A stretch of 64,000 nt of DNA from positions 1,984,001-2,048,000 of the forward strand of contig NZ_CP098455.1 in assembly GCF_023702635.1 (NCBI RefSeq). The letters are read 5' to 3'. This DNA is from Spongiibacter taiwanensis. GTDB taxonomy: Bacteria; Pseudomonadota; Gammaproteobacteria; Pseudomonadales; Spongiibacteraceae. Below, in pieces: positions 1-9,771 of the stretch (within the stretch, counting starts at the first letter, position 1; the number at the start of each line of letters is the position of its first letter). A model generated the notes under the pieces. That model worked only from the letters and a program-made list of their open reading frames with translations, had not been told where the DNA came from and did no database searches. The position numbers and the translations under genes were made by a program.

Positions 1-2644
1 CATCCTGCTCAAAGCGCATTGCGCAATCAAAGGACGGACCAAGCTCCTCCCACAAACGCCCCAGAAAGGACGCGGATTCTGCCTTGATCTCGCCGTTTTT
101 GTCCTCGCTCGCCAGACCAAACAGGTGCAGTTCGACCTTCGCGCGGGTAAGGGCGACGTACAGCTGACGATCCAGTTCTTCGGCCAGCGCCGCGCGGCGC
201 TGGCCATCAAAAAACCGGTAGAATCGCGCCGCCTGATCGTCGCCCGCCTGGGGCTTGGGCGCGAACACCATATGCTCCCCAAGGCGCTGCCACACCAACA
301 GGGGGCTGTCTTCATTGCGCCCCCGGCCGCCAAGGCCCGGCAGTATCACCAGGTCGAACTCGAGCCCCTTGGATTTATGTACTGTCATCAGTTCCACCGG
401 CGCCACCGGCGGCGTGGCAAACAAACGCTGCAAAGCCGACTCGAAGGCGCCGATATCTTCCAGCAATCCGGCGGGAGCATGTTGTGACAGCAATGCCAGC
501 ACCCGCTCAACATCCCGATACTCGGTCTCGGTCACACAGGCTGGCCCACCGAGCTGATGCCAGGCGGTGCGCAATGCCCAACGCAGGTCCCGGCTCTGGG
601 GCTGGGCTTCAATCCAGGCAATGACCTCGGTTACCCGTTTCACCCGACGGCGACCCTCGGGGCTCAGTGCAATCCCATCGGCGTTAAACAGCGCGTCTCG
701 CAATAAGCCGCCCGGTTGGCGCAGCAAGCGCAGGTCTTCCCAGCTGAGGCCAACAAAGGGCGCACGTGCCAGCCGCGCCCAGGCCACATTATCTGCCTCG
801 TGCCACAGGCTGCGCAGCAGCGCGGTAAAATCCAACACTGCCGGCGTCTCGACCAGCGTGTCGATATCCTGGCCTGAAAAGGCAATTCCCGCCCCCTTCA
901 GAGCCGGGACGATGGCCGCTAAATGGCGGCGGCTGCGGGCCAGAATGGCAATGCTGGACACTTTGCCAGTCGCCTGATCCTCTGCTTGACGGCGCTGAAT
1001 GAGCGCGACGATGTCCGCCGCTTCCTGCTGGCCAACCTGCCCTTTTGCATTAACCTGATAGGCTTGCACATAGGGGTGGATATGCAGACAGCCGTCGCTG
1101 CTGCGCTGAGCAATGGCCGGGGTATATTGGCCACCGCGCTCGTCAAACAGACGACTAAAACCCCTGTTCACCCAATTCACCAGGGTCGCAGATGAGCGAA
1201 AATTCGCGGTGAGCTGAAGTAGCTCAAGGGGCCGGTTAGCAAAGCGAGCCTGCTGAATCAGGTCGTCAAACAAAGCCACCAGGCTACCGCGAAAGGCGTA
1301 AATTGATTGCTGCAGATCGCCGCAGAAAAACACGCTGCGACCATCGCCCTCCTGCCAGTCTTGGCACAGGTTACTCAACAGCTCGATTTGGCTCACTGAG
1401 GTATCCTGCATCTCGTCGACCAGAATATGCTCAATGCGGTCCTCCACCAGTAGCGCCTCACCGACTTCGTCGCCAACCTGCCCGGGACGCAGCGCAAAGA
1501 TCGCCCGCTGGGCAATCTCCACAAAATCGACACCGCCCTGGTGCTCAAACTCCAGCCGCAGGTAAGCCGCGAGATAACGCAGCGCGCAGCGAAAATCCTC
1601 TACCAGCTCCCGACTGCTCTCAGGCAGACCGGGCGCGGGCAAACTGGCCAGCTCTCCCAGGCACGCCGTTACCTCGGGATAGTCACCCTGGGCCTCGCGC
1701 TGGGCCAACCAATCTTTCAAGGCCTGGGTGCCGGGCTGGCCCTTGCGAAACTTGGCATGCTGCACACCGCCCGGCCTGTACATTTCACCTTTGGTATTGA
1801 GCAGCGATTCGGCCACTTTCTGTAACAGCGGAATGTGCTCATCGTGATCAACCTCGTCCAGATCAAGCACGGCGGCCCAGGCATGCTCTTCCACTGCTGA
1901 CGAAGCTTCGATAAAGGCACTCAACAACACCGGCAATTCACGCTTGCGCAGCACGGCGATCAGCTGTTGATAGCGACCGCGAATTTCCGCTGCCAAGGCC
2001 TCTTCCATCGCATCGATATCGCCGCTGAGGATGTCACCCAACCATTGGTCCCGCTTGGCCAACAATGCCGCCAGCAGCGGTAACAGGCTCTCTATGCGGT
2101 TGTTGCCGTAAGCCAGCAATCGCGATAGCGAGGCGGCAAGATCGGGGGGACAGCGCGCAGAGTCCAGCTGTCGAAACAGTGTTAAAATTGCTTGGCGATA
2201 CAGTGCATCGGTATCCGTCAAAGGACGTGCTGCGCCCATACCTGAAAGCAAGGGCATGCGACGAGTCAGACTGCCGCAAAAACTGTCAAAGGTGGCGATG
2301 CGCAGCCGGGCGCTATTCTCCAGCAGCTGCCATCCCAGCTCGGCATCGCGCTGCAGCACTTTTTCTACCACTTCGTTTATGTCGCTTTCGAAGGCATTTT
2401 CTGCCGGGGCATTGCCCCGCTGCAAAGCGCCGATAACCCGTTCTTTGATCTCACCTGCTGCCTTGTTGGTGAAGGTAATGGCAACCACCTGCTCCGGATG
2501 CGCCACCGTGAGCAGGCAACGCAAGTAACGCAGCAACAGAACACCGGTTTTGCCGGAGCCCGCGGGCGCCCTCAGCAACACCGATACACGGGGATCCACG
2601 GCCCGATCCCGATGCGCCTGATCCGGCGGCAACCCATGACTCAT
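1..2644 (-). CDS. UvrD/RecB-like ATP-dependent DNA helicase (partial, AddA-like)
   Basis: Superfamily I helicase expected to unwind broken DNA ends in the cytoplasm with the nuclease encoded just upstream. About 881 residues are visible and the C-terminus lies beyond the left edge. A Walker A loop (APAGSGKT) is at residues 26-33, followed by ITFTNKAA, a Walker B-type DEMQDTS, and the late motifs VHKSKGLEF and LYVALTRAK. The ATG at 2644 overlaps the stop of the upstream gene as ATGA, so the two are translationally coupled. No frameshift was seen in the visible part. Whether a C-terminal nuclease domain follows cannot be seen. The family call is firm; the AddA-like role is inferred from the partner gene. 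Confidence 0.9.
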   Translation of the reverse strand, partial: MSHGLPPDQAHRDRAVDPRVSVLLRAPAGSGKTGVLLLRYLRCLLTVAHPEQVVAITFTNKAAGEIKERVIGALQRGNAPAENAFESDINEVVEKVLQRDAELGWQLLENSARLRIATFDSFCGSLTRRMPLLSGMGAARPLTDTDALYRQAILTLFRQLDSARCPPDLAASLSRLLAYGNNRIESLLPLLAALLAKRDQWLGDILSGDIDAMEEALAAEIRGRYQQLIAVLRKRELPVLLSAFIEASSAVEEHAWAAVLDLDEVDHDEHIPLLQKVAESLLNTKGEMYRPGGVQHAKFRKGQPGTQALKDWLAQREAQGDYPEVTACLGELASLPAPGLPESSRELVEDFRCALRYLAAYLRLEFEHQGGVDFVEIAQRAIFALRPGQVGDEVGEALLVEDRIEHILVDEMQDTSVSQIELLSNLCQDWQEGDGRSVFFCGDLQQSIYAFRGSLVALFDDLIQQARFANRPLELLQLTANFRSSATLVNWVNRGFSRLFDERGGQYTPAIAQRSSDGCLHIHPYVQAYQVNAKGQVGQQEAADIVALIQRRQAEDQATGKVSSIAILARSRRHLAAIVPALKGAGIAFSGQDIDTLVETPAVLDFTALLRSLWHEADNVAWARLARAPFVGLSWEDLRLLRQPGGLLRDALFNADGIALSPEGRRRVKRVTEVIAWIEAQPQSRDLRWALRTAWHQLGGPACVTETEYRDVERVLALLSQHAPAGLLEDIGAFESALQRLFATPPVAPVELMTVHKSKGLEFDLVILPGLGGRGRNEDSPLLVWQRLGEHMVFAPKPQAGDDQAARFYRFFDGQRRAALAEELDRQLYVALTRAKVELHLFGLASEDKNGEIKAESASFLGRLWEELGPSFDCAMRFEQD

Positions 2645-5331
2645 TGCGCACCCTCCCCGGCTGACTCGCCATCAGCGGCGCCCTCACCCCGCAAAAGCGG
2701 TAACAGGTAAGCGCTGAAGCCTCGCTGATGATCCTGACTGAAATCGTGACCGATATCGCCGCCAAGAATGCCCTCCGCCATGGTTGTCAGCGCCCTTTCC
2801 CATGCACTTAACTCTTCGGCCCATTTTTCAGGGGTATCCACGTCCTTGTCTCTGGGCACTTTCTTTACCACGCTATTTGTCCAGTTACTGCGCAGGTGAA
2901 TACTGAGTTCATCAACGCTCTTCACCTGCGCCAACATCACCCCATCCACGGGCGCCCCGGCGTCGGCCTCGGCCAGCGCGTAAATGGGTAACTGGGGCTC
3001 GCTCAGTTGATCTACATTTAAATTTCGCCCCTCTACCCGACCGGTTTTGTAATCGATCACCAATCGATGCTCGCCAATCTGGTCAATTCGGTCGACCCTT
3101 AAGCGAAGCGGAATTCCCATCAATCGATATTCCCGCTGCTGTTCAGTAGCAATCACCGTGAAGGGCTCCAGGCGCGTACGTTCTTTTTCCAGCCAGGCAC
3201 CCAGCAAGCTGCACAAGCGCCGGATCTCTAACTGCTTCAGCGTGTCGCCATAGCGACCACTGCGCAGCTCCGGATGGGCAAATGCGCGCACAACGCACTC
3301 CTCTACACGCACAGCAAGCTGGGTCGCAGTAAGGCTTGCCAGCGCCGCGCTGTCGCCGGTTTGTTGCCAGAAAAACTGCAGGCTGTCATGGACCAGAACG
3401 CCCTGAATTCGCTGATCCAGCCCCTCTCGTGGCTGGGGAAACTCGGCCAGCTGCAAACGGTATTTCAAGAAAGCGAGGAAGGGGCTGGCGGCATACTCTT
3501 TGAACAGCCCGGTGCCGCCACGAAGTTGTTCACGTTCGGCCACGCCCACTGGAGACACCGCATCGTTTTGCGGCTGAATAAGGTCGGCAGAGCACTGAAA
3601 GCCCAGTGCCGATGTCAGGGGAGGGGCCGACGCTGCCATGCTCAACAAGGGGGAGGCCGCCAGCGGCGCACCGTTTTCATTTTGCTGGCAGTGGCTGACC
3701 ATGACCTCAGGCGCCACCGCTAGCAGCGCATTCAAGACCTTTTTATCCGCTGCCAGCCGGGTCGCGGCGCTCGCGTCGGGAATCGCCGCGCGCTGCTGCA
3801 AGTGCAGAGGCAAAAATGGCGACGGTTCAACGCGGCGGGGCAGGGCGCTGTCGTCCAGCCCCATAATCCAGATAGCGTCAAACTCCCGGCCAATCGCATC
3901 CTCGTAAGACATAATCCGCACCGGACACCACCAGTCGCGGGCAATGGAAAAGCGCTTGCTCGCAAGGATATGCTGCAACCAGGAAAGGGCATCTCCCTGA
4001 GCAATTTCGCCGAGCTGACGATCCAGGGCCCGAAACACATCCATTGCCTGGCTGAAGCCCCGTCGACATTGTTGTACGACCAAATCGTCATTGTCGGCAT
4101 TGGGCCAGCCAGCGGCCAGCAGCAGCTGGTCAAAGAAGCGTACCCACCTGGAGGGTAACTGGCGTGCGGGGGCCTGGCCGACGATCTGCGCAATGGCTGT
4201 CAGTGGCTCCAGCATTTCGTCTGTCACTGTCGGGCTATGCCGGGACAGCGCCAATGCACTTGCCAATGTGGTTTCCGGGCCAAGGTACTCTCGCCAACGC
4301 AGATCCAGACTTGCGCGATCACTGCGATGCTCAGGCCAGCCACGGATAAAACGAGAACGCAAAATGCGGCTTAACTTCTCTGTTTCTACCGAGGAATTTC
4401 CAAGGGAAATAACATCCCAGGCCGCACTGATGAGCGGAAAAGACAGAATTTTCTCACTGCCCTCAAACACCCAGGGCTCGCGAATGGCAGGCGCGGCAAC
4501 GTCCGGATCACTTCCGCTGCCAACCGGGGGGAACAAGGTTTGCGGATAAAGATAGCGGGCGAGGGCGCTTTGCAGGTCAGCCTGGTAGCGTTCGATATCG
4601 GGCACCGCGATACAGATCAGGTCGCTGGGCGCCCGGTCGGGCAAGGTTTTCGCCAGCCAGGTGGCCACCTGCTCACATTCCTGGCGCTGCTGCTGCACAC
4701 TCACCAGTCTGGGGGTGCTCATTGAACGACGTACAGCCAGGCGCCAGCGCTGACAGTGGCAACCACAGTGGTCCAGAAATCGCTGCATCGCCGGTGGAAA
4801 TTCGAGGTCGGGACTGATCACAATATGGTCAGGCAGGGCCAGGGAAGGCTGGGCGAGCAAATAATGGGGTAGCTGTTGGCTGCTGAGGGCCTGCTGCGTG
4901 TCCAGGGTGTCTTGCAGTGCCTCGCGCCACTCGCTAAATGCCTGGTACTCCGGGCTGAACAGGTAATCCTCCCGGCGGTCACCCAGACAATAGGCGGCGT
5001 GCAACTGGAAGGCATCGACAAACTGGCGAGTAATCGCCAAGGGGTTAAGGCAATTTGCGGGGTAGTGGGGGCTGGCTTCAATAATGCCTCTCGCCAGTGC
5101 CAGTAGCTGAATGGGACGCAGCACCTGACGGTCGGCAAAGCAGTTGTCCCACAGGCCTGCCAACCACTGATCCGGCGGCACAATCGTAATGCTTTCCAGA
5201 AAGGCCTGATCCTGCTCGCCGCGGAGGCGGGCGATGGCATCGCGACACTGCCGGGCGGCGGTGTCACTGGGCATCAGTACCAGCACCTCACCCTCCAGGC
5301 GCAAGATTTCTTCCAAGCCGATATCTGTCAA
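2641..5331 (-). CDS. PD-(D/E)XK nuclease, probable DNA repair protein (AddB-like)
   Basis: An 896-residue protein of the 'probable DNA repair protein' type that accompanies a UvrD-like helicase in many gammaproteobacteria. The N-terminal half resembles an inactivated helicase, as in AddB. The C-terminal part carries a RecB-type nuclease core, where VIDYKTGR supplies the catalytic Asp and Lys, preceded by RVDRID. It probably forms an end-processing helicase-nuclease with the downstream gene, which it overlaps by four bases. It is divergent from the TlpA-like gene across about 170 bp. The nuclease domain is clear; the AddAB-like complex is inference. Confidence 0.87.
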   Translation of the reverse strand: MTDIGLEEILRLEGEVLVLMPSDTAARQCRDAIARLRGEQDQAFLESITIVPPDQWLAGLWDNCFADRQVLRPIQLLALARGIIEASPHYPANCLNPLAITRQFVDAFQLHAAYCLGDRREDYLFSPEYQAFSEWREALQDTLDTQQALSSQQLPHYLLAQPSLALPDHIVISPDLEFPPAMQRFLDHCGCHCQRWRLAVRRSMSTPRLVSVQQQRQECEQVATWLAKTLPDRAPSDLICIAVPDIERYQADLQSALARYLYPQTLFPPVGSGSDPDVAAPAIREPWVFEGSEKILSFPLISAAWDVISLGNSSVETEKLSRILRSRFIRGWPEHRSDRASLDLRWREYLGPETTLASALALSRHSPTVTDEMLEPLTAIAQIVGQAPARQLPSRWVRFFDQLLLAAGWPNADNDDLVVQQCRRGFSQAMDVFRALDRQLGEIAQGDALSWLQHILASKRFSIARDWWCPVRIMSYEDAIGREFDAIWIMGLDDSALPRRVEPSPFLPLHLQQRAAIPDASAATRLAADKKVLNALLAVAPEVMVSHCQQNENGAPLAASPLLSMAASAPPLTSALGFQCSADLIQPQNDAVSPVGVAEREQLRGGTGLFKEYAASPFLAFLKYRLQLAEFPQPREGLDQRIQGVLVHDSLQFFWQQTGDSAALASLTATQLAVRVEECVVRAFAHPELRSGRYGDTLKQLEIRRLCSLLGAWLEKERTRLEPFTVIATEQQREYRLMGIPLRLRVDRIDQIGEHRLVIDYKTGRVEGRNLNVDQLSEPQLPIYALAEADAGAPVDGVMLAQVKSVDELSIHLRSNWTNSVVKKVPRDKDVDTPEKWAEELSAWERALTTMAEGILGGDIGHDFSQDHQRGFSAYLLPLLRGEGAADGESAGEGAQ

Positions 5332-5505
5332 ACCGAATCCCTAGCGTTGCGGCCCAAGGCGGTGGCCATAAAAACCGCTATGGTAATCATTGGCAGGCAC
5401 CCGGACCAAAACTTTTCCGCGTTTTGGCCCTGAGTGGGCAAAGGCGGGGGTGATGACTCGGTTATGGCATACTTCGGCTTTTTCGGGTCGACCTAAACTT
5501 CCATC

Positions 5506-6021
5506 ATGCTGCCTGCACGCGTCATCTTGTTATTGATCTGCCTGCTCCCCGTCGGGGCCGCTGGCGAGAAGTTTTTCATCCCGGTAACCGACATGCACTT
5601 GCCCACTGACCTGGGCTTGTTGGATGTGAATGATCAGGTCGTCAACCTGAAGCCAGACCGGCCACTGCTGATTAATCTGTGGGCGCTCTGGTGCGCCCCT
5701 TGCCTTGAGGAGCTGCCGTCACTGAATCGCCTGCGGCAGCAGTTTGCCAACACCGAGCTGGCGATGGTGGCGCTGAATTCAGGTGACAGCCTCAAAGAAA
5801 CTCGCGAGTTTGTCGCCCTGCACCCCATCGACTTTCCTGTCCTGCTCGATATCAGCACCCGCTACAGTCAGCGGCTGCAACCCATCGGGCTGCCCACCAC
5901 CTATCTGGTGGACACCCGTGGCGTTGTGCGCTTTCGGTTTGAGGGTAAAGCGGATTGGACAAGCCCGTCGATGCTGAGCAAACTTCGCCTGGCCCTGGCT
6001 GAACTAACTACTCCACCGTGA
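5506..6021 (+). CDS. TlpA-family periplasmic thioredoxin-like protein
   Basis: A 171-residue thiol-disulfide oxidoreductase. Residues 1-20 form a hydrophobic signal peptide, so it acts outside the cytoplasm. The active site WCAPC follows a typical LLINLWALW strand, and the cis-proline loop appears as GLPTTYLVD. Length and order match TlpA/ResA-like proteins that reduce disulfides, for example in cytochrome maturation. The target here is unknown. It stands alone on the plus strand, and its last 14 bases overlap the end of the opposing DUF3859 gene. The start is the first ATG before the signal peptide; no strong ribosome binding site is visible. Confidence 0.88.
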   Translation: MLPARVILLLICLLPVGAAGEKFFIPVTDMHLPTDLGLLDVNDQVVNLKPDRPLLINLWALWCAPCLEELPSLNRLRQQFANTELAMVALNSGDSLKETREFVALHPIDFPVLLDISTRYSQRLQPIGLPTTYLVDTRGVVRFRFEGKADWTSPSMLSKLRLALAELTTPP

Positions 6022-6517
6022 TGGTTTCGCTGATCAGCTCATTGCCGTCGAGCAGCACTTTAAAGGTCCACTCGCCGGCAACCAGTTCCCAGGGCTCCTC
6101 GATGTACCAGCTGTAAACGTCGGCATACAGGTCGGGATCACCGGCACAGGCACCAATACGCTGGCGCCGCTCGTAGTAGCTGCGCGGCTCACCAGAGGGT
6201 GTCATCATTTCGGGATGAAAGAGTACATGACTGAGGGTGTGGCACTCCTGGTCGGCCAGCCCGCTGATGACATACTCCACACCGAAATTAGCGCCAACGG
6301 CTCCCTTTACCCGGTGAGTCTCGTCGCGCACCTCAATGGACTGGCAAATATCCCGCGCAAGGGGGTAGCGATCGGACTGCTCCATCTCGGCGCAGCGGCT
6401 GCTGGCCACCACACCGGTCTTGTGGGTAACAGAAATGGCCTCCCCAGCCATCAGTGCGCCCGGGAGGGAGAGGGCGCCGCTGAGCAACGCCAGTGAGATT
6501 GTCATTTGTGTTTTCAT
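6008..6517 (-). CDS. DUF3859-type exported protein
   Basis: A 169-residue protein with a clean signal peptide (cleavage near LMAGEA, residue 25). The body contains GANFGVEYVISG and, near the end, WELVAGEWTFKVLLDG. These features match DUF3859 proteins as I remember them: small exported beta-rich proteins of unknown function. It contains several cysteines. It lies tail-to-tail with the TlpA-like gene (14-bp overlap) and downstream of the DM13 gene on the same strand, 33 bp apart, so the two may be co-transcribed. Function unknown. Confidence 0.7.
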   Translation of the reverse strand: MKTQMTISLALLSGALSLPGALMAGEAISVTHKTGVVASSRCAEMEQSDRYPLARDICQSIEVRDETHRVKGAVGANFGVEYVISGLADQECHTLSHVLFHPEMMTPSGEPRSYYERRQRIGACAGDPDLYADVYSWYIEEPWELVAGEWTFKVLLDGNELISETITVE

Positions 6518-6550
6518 CCTTGAACTGACAGGCCCAACACCTGTTAGCTC

Positions 6551-7021
6551 CTATTGATAGGTCGCCGATGTGATAAATTGCCTAAATGAATCACACCAGA
6601 CCACTACACTCCGATAATCAGCCGGATCGATATCCCCAGCCACCGGCACCACAAAATGCTCAAAGGTTTTAATATCCCCCACCCGCACCATCGAAGCCTG
6701 ATGGGCGAGAAATCCCGCTTTGTCCGCAATCGGCACCGGCGACAGGTAGAGGCCAAAATCGGGCCCCGGCGATAGCTTGCCCATCAGGGAAATGCTATCG
6801 CCCCCAATGGCAACCACTCCCTCGCCCCAGTGCAGGGCGTCACTACCGGCAACATCGCGGTTGAAATAGGTGGTGAACTCAGCCCGTGCCGCCGCCTGCT
6901 GCAAAGTGATTTCGTCTGGTGAGGGCGGGGCGGTCAAAATCGGTAACGCATAAATTCCGGCCGCAAAACCGATCACCACCGCCAGGCCATGACTGATCAA
7001 AAAACGTAGCAAGCGTCCCAT
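6551..7021 (-). CDS. DM13-domain exported protein
   Basis: A 156-residue protein with an N-terminal membrane or signal segment followed by a DM13 domain. The domain shows HWGEG, LSPGPDFGLYLSP and ends with SVVVWCDSFRQFI, which contains the characteristic single cysteine after tryptophan. DM13 domains are thought to act in redox or electron-transfer chemistry at membranes, but the reaction is not established. I start at the ATG at 7021 because AGGGA precedes it at a good distance and the hydrophobic segment follows at once. A longer reading frame to 7219 would add 66 residues that do not look like protein. Confidence 0.8.
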   Translation of the reverse strand: MGRLLRFLISHGLAVVIGFAAGIYALPILTAPPSPDEITLQQAAARAEFTTYFNRDVAGSDALHWGEGVVAIGGDSISLMGKLSPGPDFGLYLSPVPIADKAGFLAHQASMVRVGDIKTFEHFVVPVAGDIDPADYRSVVVWCDSFRQFITSATYQ

Positions 7022-7311
7022 ACCGTCATTCCCTGAGTGTTGAACTGTTGCGGGCCAGAGGCGGCCAGCCACACGCCATTGCGCAAAAACCCGCTGCTGG
7101 GCGGGGTGGTATCGTCTAACCATACCCCATTTGTGCTCCGCTACGACACAATACCTGACGCGATTTGCTATCTTGATACTGTCTCGACGTAAATCTGGCT
7201 CTACCGCAAGCTGTCTCAACCACGTTCTGGTTGCTTGACAGCTCGCTCCGAGCAGTCGAGTCTAGAGTAGCTGTATCCGGTCCCTCGCAATGTAAGGCCG
7301 AACCGCCGACT

Positions 7312-9066
7312 ATGCCGTATAAAAAGATTCTGTCTGCACCTCAACGCTTGCGTTGCCCCCGGGCGCTGACCAGTTTGCTGTTGCTTGCCCTCAGCACAGC
7401 AAGCGGCGCCGAGGAAACCACAGAAACCCGTGAGACCGAGAAAGCTCGGCAACCCAGTGAGCAATGCCAAAGCCTGCTGCCACGAGGCGATCCGGCACTG
7501 TTTCAGTTTGTGGAAACCCGCGAGAAAATCGATTACGACCAGTACAAGGGGATGCCCATCAAGGGGATCGACTACGAGGTCCTGCCGATATTTGACCCCA
7601 ACAACCCTGACGAAAACTACGCCATCTACCGGCTGTTCAATTTTCTGCACATCGACACCAAGCCCGGCACGCTGGAGAAGCAGATGCTGCTCAGCCCCGG
7701 CGAGCCCCTGAATCCCGACGAGCTCTACGAGAACGAGCGCCAACTCCGGGAGAACGGCTATCTGGTAGATGCCATGATTGTGCCCGAGGAGGTCTGCGAT
7801 GATGGCATTCGCCTGCGTACCGTGGTGCGGGATGTGTGGACCCTGTACGCCAGCGGCTCGGCATCCCGCTCCGGTGGTGACAACAGCGTGGGCGCCGGCC
7901 TGACCGAAAACAACCTGTTCGGCCTCGGTCAGGAACTCAGCGTGGGGTATTACGAAAACGACGACCGGGACGGTTACGGTTTTTCCTATTACGCTCCTGA
8001 CCTGATCACCCAGCACCTGGAGTTGGCGCTGGACTACTACGACAACTCCGATGGCGACGAGCTCTCGGTAAACCTCAAGCGGCCCTTTTACAAACTCGAT
8101 AGCCGCTGGGGCGCTGGGGCGTCAACGGACCAGATTCGCCTCACCGAGAATGTAGAGCGCGATGATGTGGTCATCAATCGCTACCAGCGCGAATCGATCA
8201 ACAACAGCGCGTTCTGGGGCTGGTCAGCCGGCCTGGAGAACAATGAAGTACATCGCTGGCGCATCGGTTATACCGAGCAAATTGACGAGTTCACTGCAGT
8301 AATGGACCCCTCAAGCCCGCCAGATGATGTTGAACTGCGCTACCCCTGGGTAAACTGGGAATACCTGCAAGACCGCTTTTGGACCACCTCCAACATTACC
8401 CGCAGTCACCGTCAGGAAGATATTCCCATTGGCCTACGCAGCAGCGTAACGCTGGGCTACGCCAGCGAAAGTGCCGGCAGCGACCGCAATGCCGCTATCT
8501 ACAACTACAACCTGTCTTACTCGACCAATGCCGGGCACAGCCACCTGGTGCGGACCCGAGCGGAGGGCAGCGGCCGCTACAATCTGGATACCGATCTGCC
8601 GGAGGAGGCGATCTACTCGTTTAACCTGGACTACTTCAAGTTCATCGACCCCAACAATCGCTGGTTTATCAACCTGCAATACAACCTGGCGCGCAATATC
8701 CGCGATGACCGCTCCTTCACCACCGGCGACGGCGACGCCCTGCGCGGCTACCCCAGCGACATTCAGCGCGGCAATCATCAATGGACCTTTACCGCCGAGC
8801 GCCGTCACTTCACCGATATCCATCTACTCAATCTGGCCTGGCTGGGCGGGGCAATTTACTTTGATGCCGGACGGACCTGGGACAGTGACAGCGACGACCC
8901 CGATGTGGACGAGCGGGTGCTGAGCAATATCGGCATGGGGCTGCGCATCAGCCCGTCAAAATTTCGCATTGATCGGGTCGCCCACATCGATATCGCCTGG
9001 CCGCTGGACGAGGGCGACAATATCGACAACTACCAGATTCTGATCAAAGGCCGGGTCGATTTTTAA
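7312..9066 (+). CDS. BamA/TamA-like outer-membrane beta-barrel protein
   Basis: A 584-residue outer-membrane protein. Residues 1-32 form a signal peptide ending near ASGAEE. A POTRA-like stretch follows (about residues 75-180, including PGEPLNPDELYENERQLREN). The rest is an amphipathic barrel rich in alternating aromatic and acidic strands. It ends in a C-terminal aromatic (VDF), as expected of substrates of the barrel-assembly machinery. One POTRA-like unit is far fewer than the five of BamA, so it is a BamA/TpsB relative and not BamA. The ATG at 7312 was chosen because the signal peptide follows it. The next gene begins 18 bp downstream behind a strong ribosome binding site, suggesting an operon with it and the DUF3703 gene. 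Confidence 0.82.
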   Translation: MPYKKILSAPQRLRCPRALTSLLLLALSTASGAEETTETRETEKARQPSEQCQSLLPRGDPALFQFVETREKIDYDQYKGMPIKGIDYEVLPIFDPNNPDENYAIYRLFNFLHIDTKPGTLEKQMLLSPGEPLNPDELYENERQLRENGYLVDAMIVPEEVCDDGIRLRTVVRDVWTLYASGSASRSGGDNSVGAGLTENNLFGLGQELSVGYYENDDRDGYGFSYYAPDLITQHLELALDYYDNSDGDELSVNLKRPFYKLDSRWGAGASTDQIRLTENVERDDVVINRYQRESINNSAFWGWSAGLENNEVHRWRIGYTEQIDEFTAVMDPSSPPDDVELRYPWVNWEYLQDRFWTTSNITRSHRQEDIPIGLRSSVTLGYASESAGSDRNAAIYNYNLSYSTNAGHSHLVRTRAEGSGRYNLDTDLPEEAIYSFNLDYFKFIDPNNRWFINLQYNLARNIRDDRSFTTGDGDALRGYPSDIQRGNHQWTFTAERRHFTDIHLLNLAWLGGAIYFDAGRTWDSDSDDPDVDERVLSNIGMGLRISPSKFRIDRVAHIDIAWPLDEGDNIDNYQILIKGRVDF

Positions 9067-9084
9067 CAACCCGGCGGAGGAACC

Positions 9085-9771
9085 ATGACACCAAGCCCTG
9101 CTGTTTCGGTGGCACCCATCGCCTTTTGCACCGCCGCCCTCAGCCTGGTCACCATCCACCTTTGCTGGTGGCTGGCGAGCTGGCAGGGGATGATCGACTG
9201 GTGCAACCCCTACTGGGCGGACTGCGTCAGCATCAGCAAAACTGGCCGTCAGGGTGTGGCCTATTTTGTATTCAAGGGCGGCATTATTCCCACCTGCGTG
9301 CTTCAGGGGCTGGTCTGGCAGCTCAGCCGGCAGTGGCTGACCTCCCTGGGCAGCAGCGGTGGCAAAGCACTGCCCTGGCTCGGGTGGGCGGCCGCCGCGG
9401 CGCTGGTGGTCTACACCCTGTCACTGGGCCACGCCGGCGACACCTTCCGTCTGCTACGCCGCTTTGGCGTAGTGATGTATATCGCGCTGAGTTTCTTTTG
9501 TTTTGTCGCCTGCGCCGCAGGTCTGATCCGCAGCCCCCTGCAACGGGCGGGCCGGGCGATGTTGGGCTACTCTCTATTCACCCTGGCGGTGGCGATATTC
9601 TCCCTGATCCTGGATGGTCTGCTGGGAGAGACCTACAACCGGGTAGAAAATGCCTTTGAGTGGTGGCTATTGATGATGCTGAATCTGCAGCTGTTCGCCC
9701 TTGCCGCCCTGTGGCAGCGCAGCCAGTTTCGGCTGACCTTTTCCAGCAACCCCCACCCCAGAGCGAAATAA
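9085..9771 (+). CDS. Multi-pass membrane protein, unknown function
   Basis: A 228-residue integral membrane protein with about six hydrophobic segments. A loop CNPYWADCVSISKTGR between the first two segments carries two cysteines. The layout recalls Frag1/DRAM/Sfk1-like proteins, but I cannot confirm that family. The start has a strong CGGAGGAA ribosome binding site. Its stop is directly followed by the ATG of the DUF3703 gene (TAAATG), so these two are certainly co-transcribed, probably with the barrel protein upstream. No function is assigned. Confidence 0.7.
   Translation: MTPSPAVSVAPIAFCTAALSLVTIHLCWWLASWQGMIDWCNPYWADCVSISKTGRQGVAYFVFKGGIIPTCVLQGLVWQLSRQWLTSLGSSGGKALPWLGWAAAAALVVYTLSLGHAGDTFRLLRRFGVVMYIALSFFCFVACAAGLIRSPLQRAGRAMLGYSLFTLAVAIFSLILDGLLGETYNRVENAFEWWLLMMLNLQLFALAALWQRSQFRLTFSSNPHPRAK

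Noticed and set aside
7216-8016. 266-codon open frame on the minus strand
   Set aside because: It is antisense to the N-terminal half of the barrel protein, has low-complexity composition and no ribosome binding site. The plus-strand gene has a clear signal peptide and domain.
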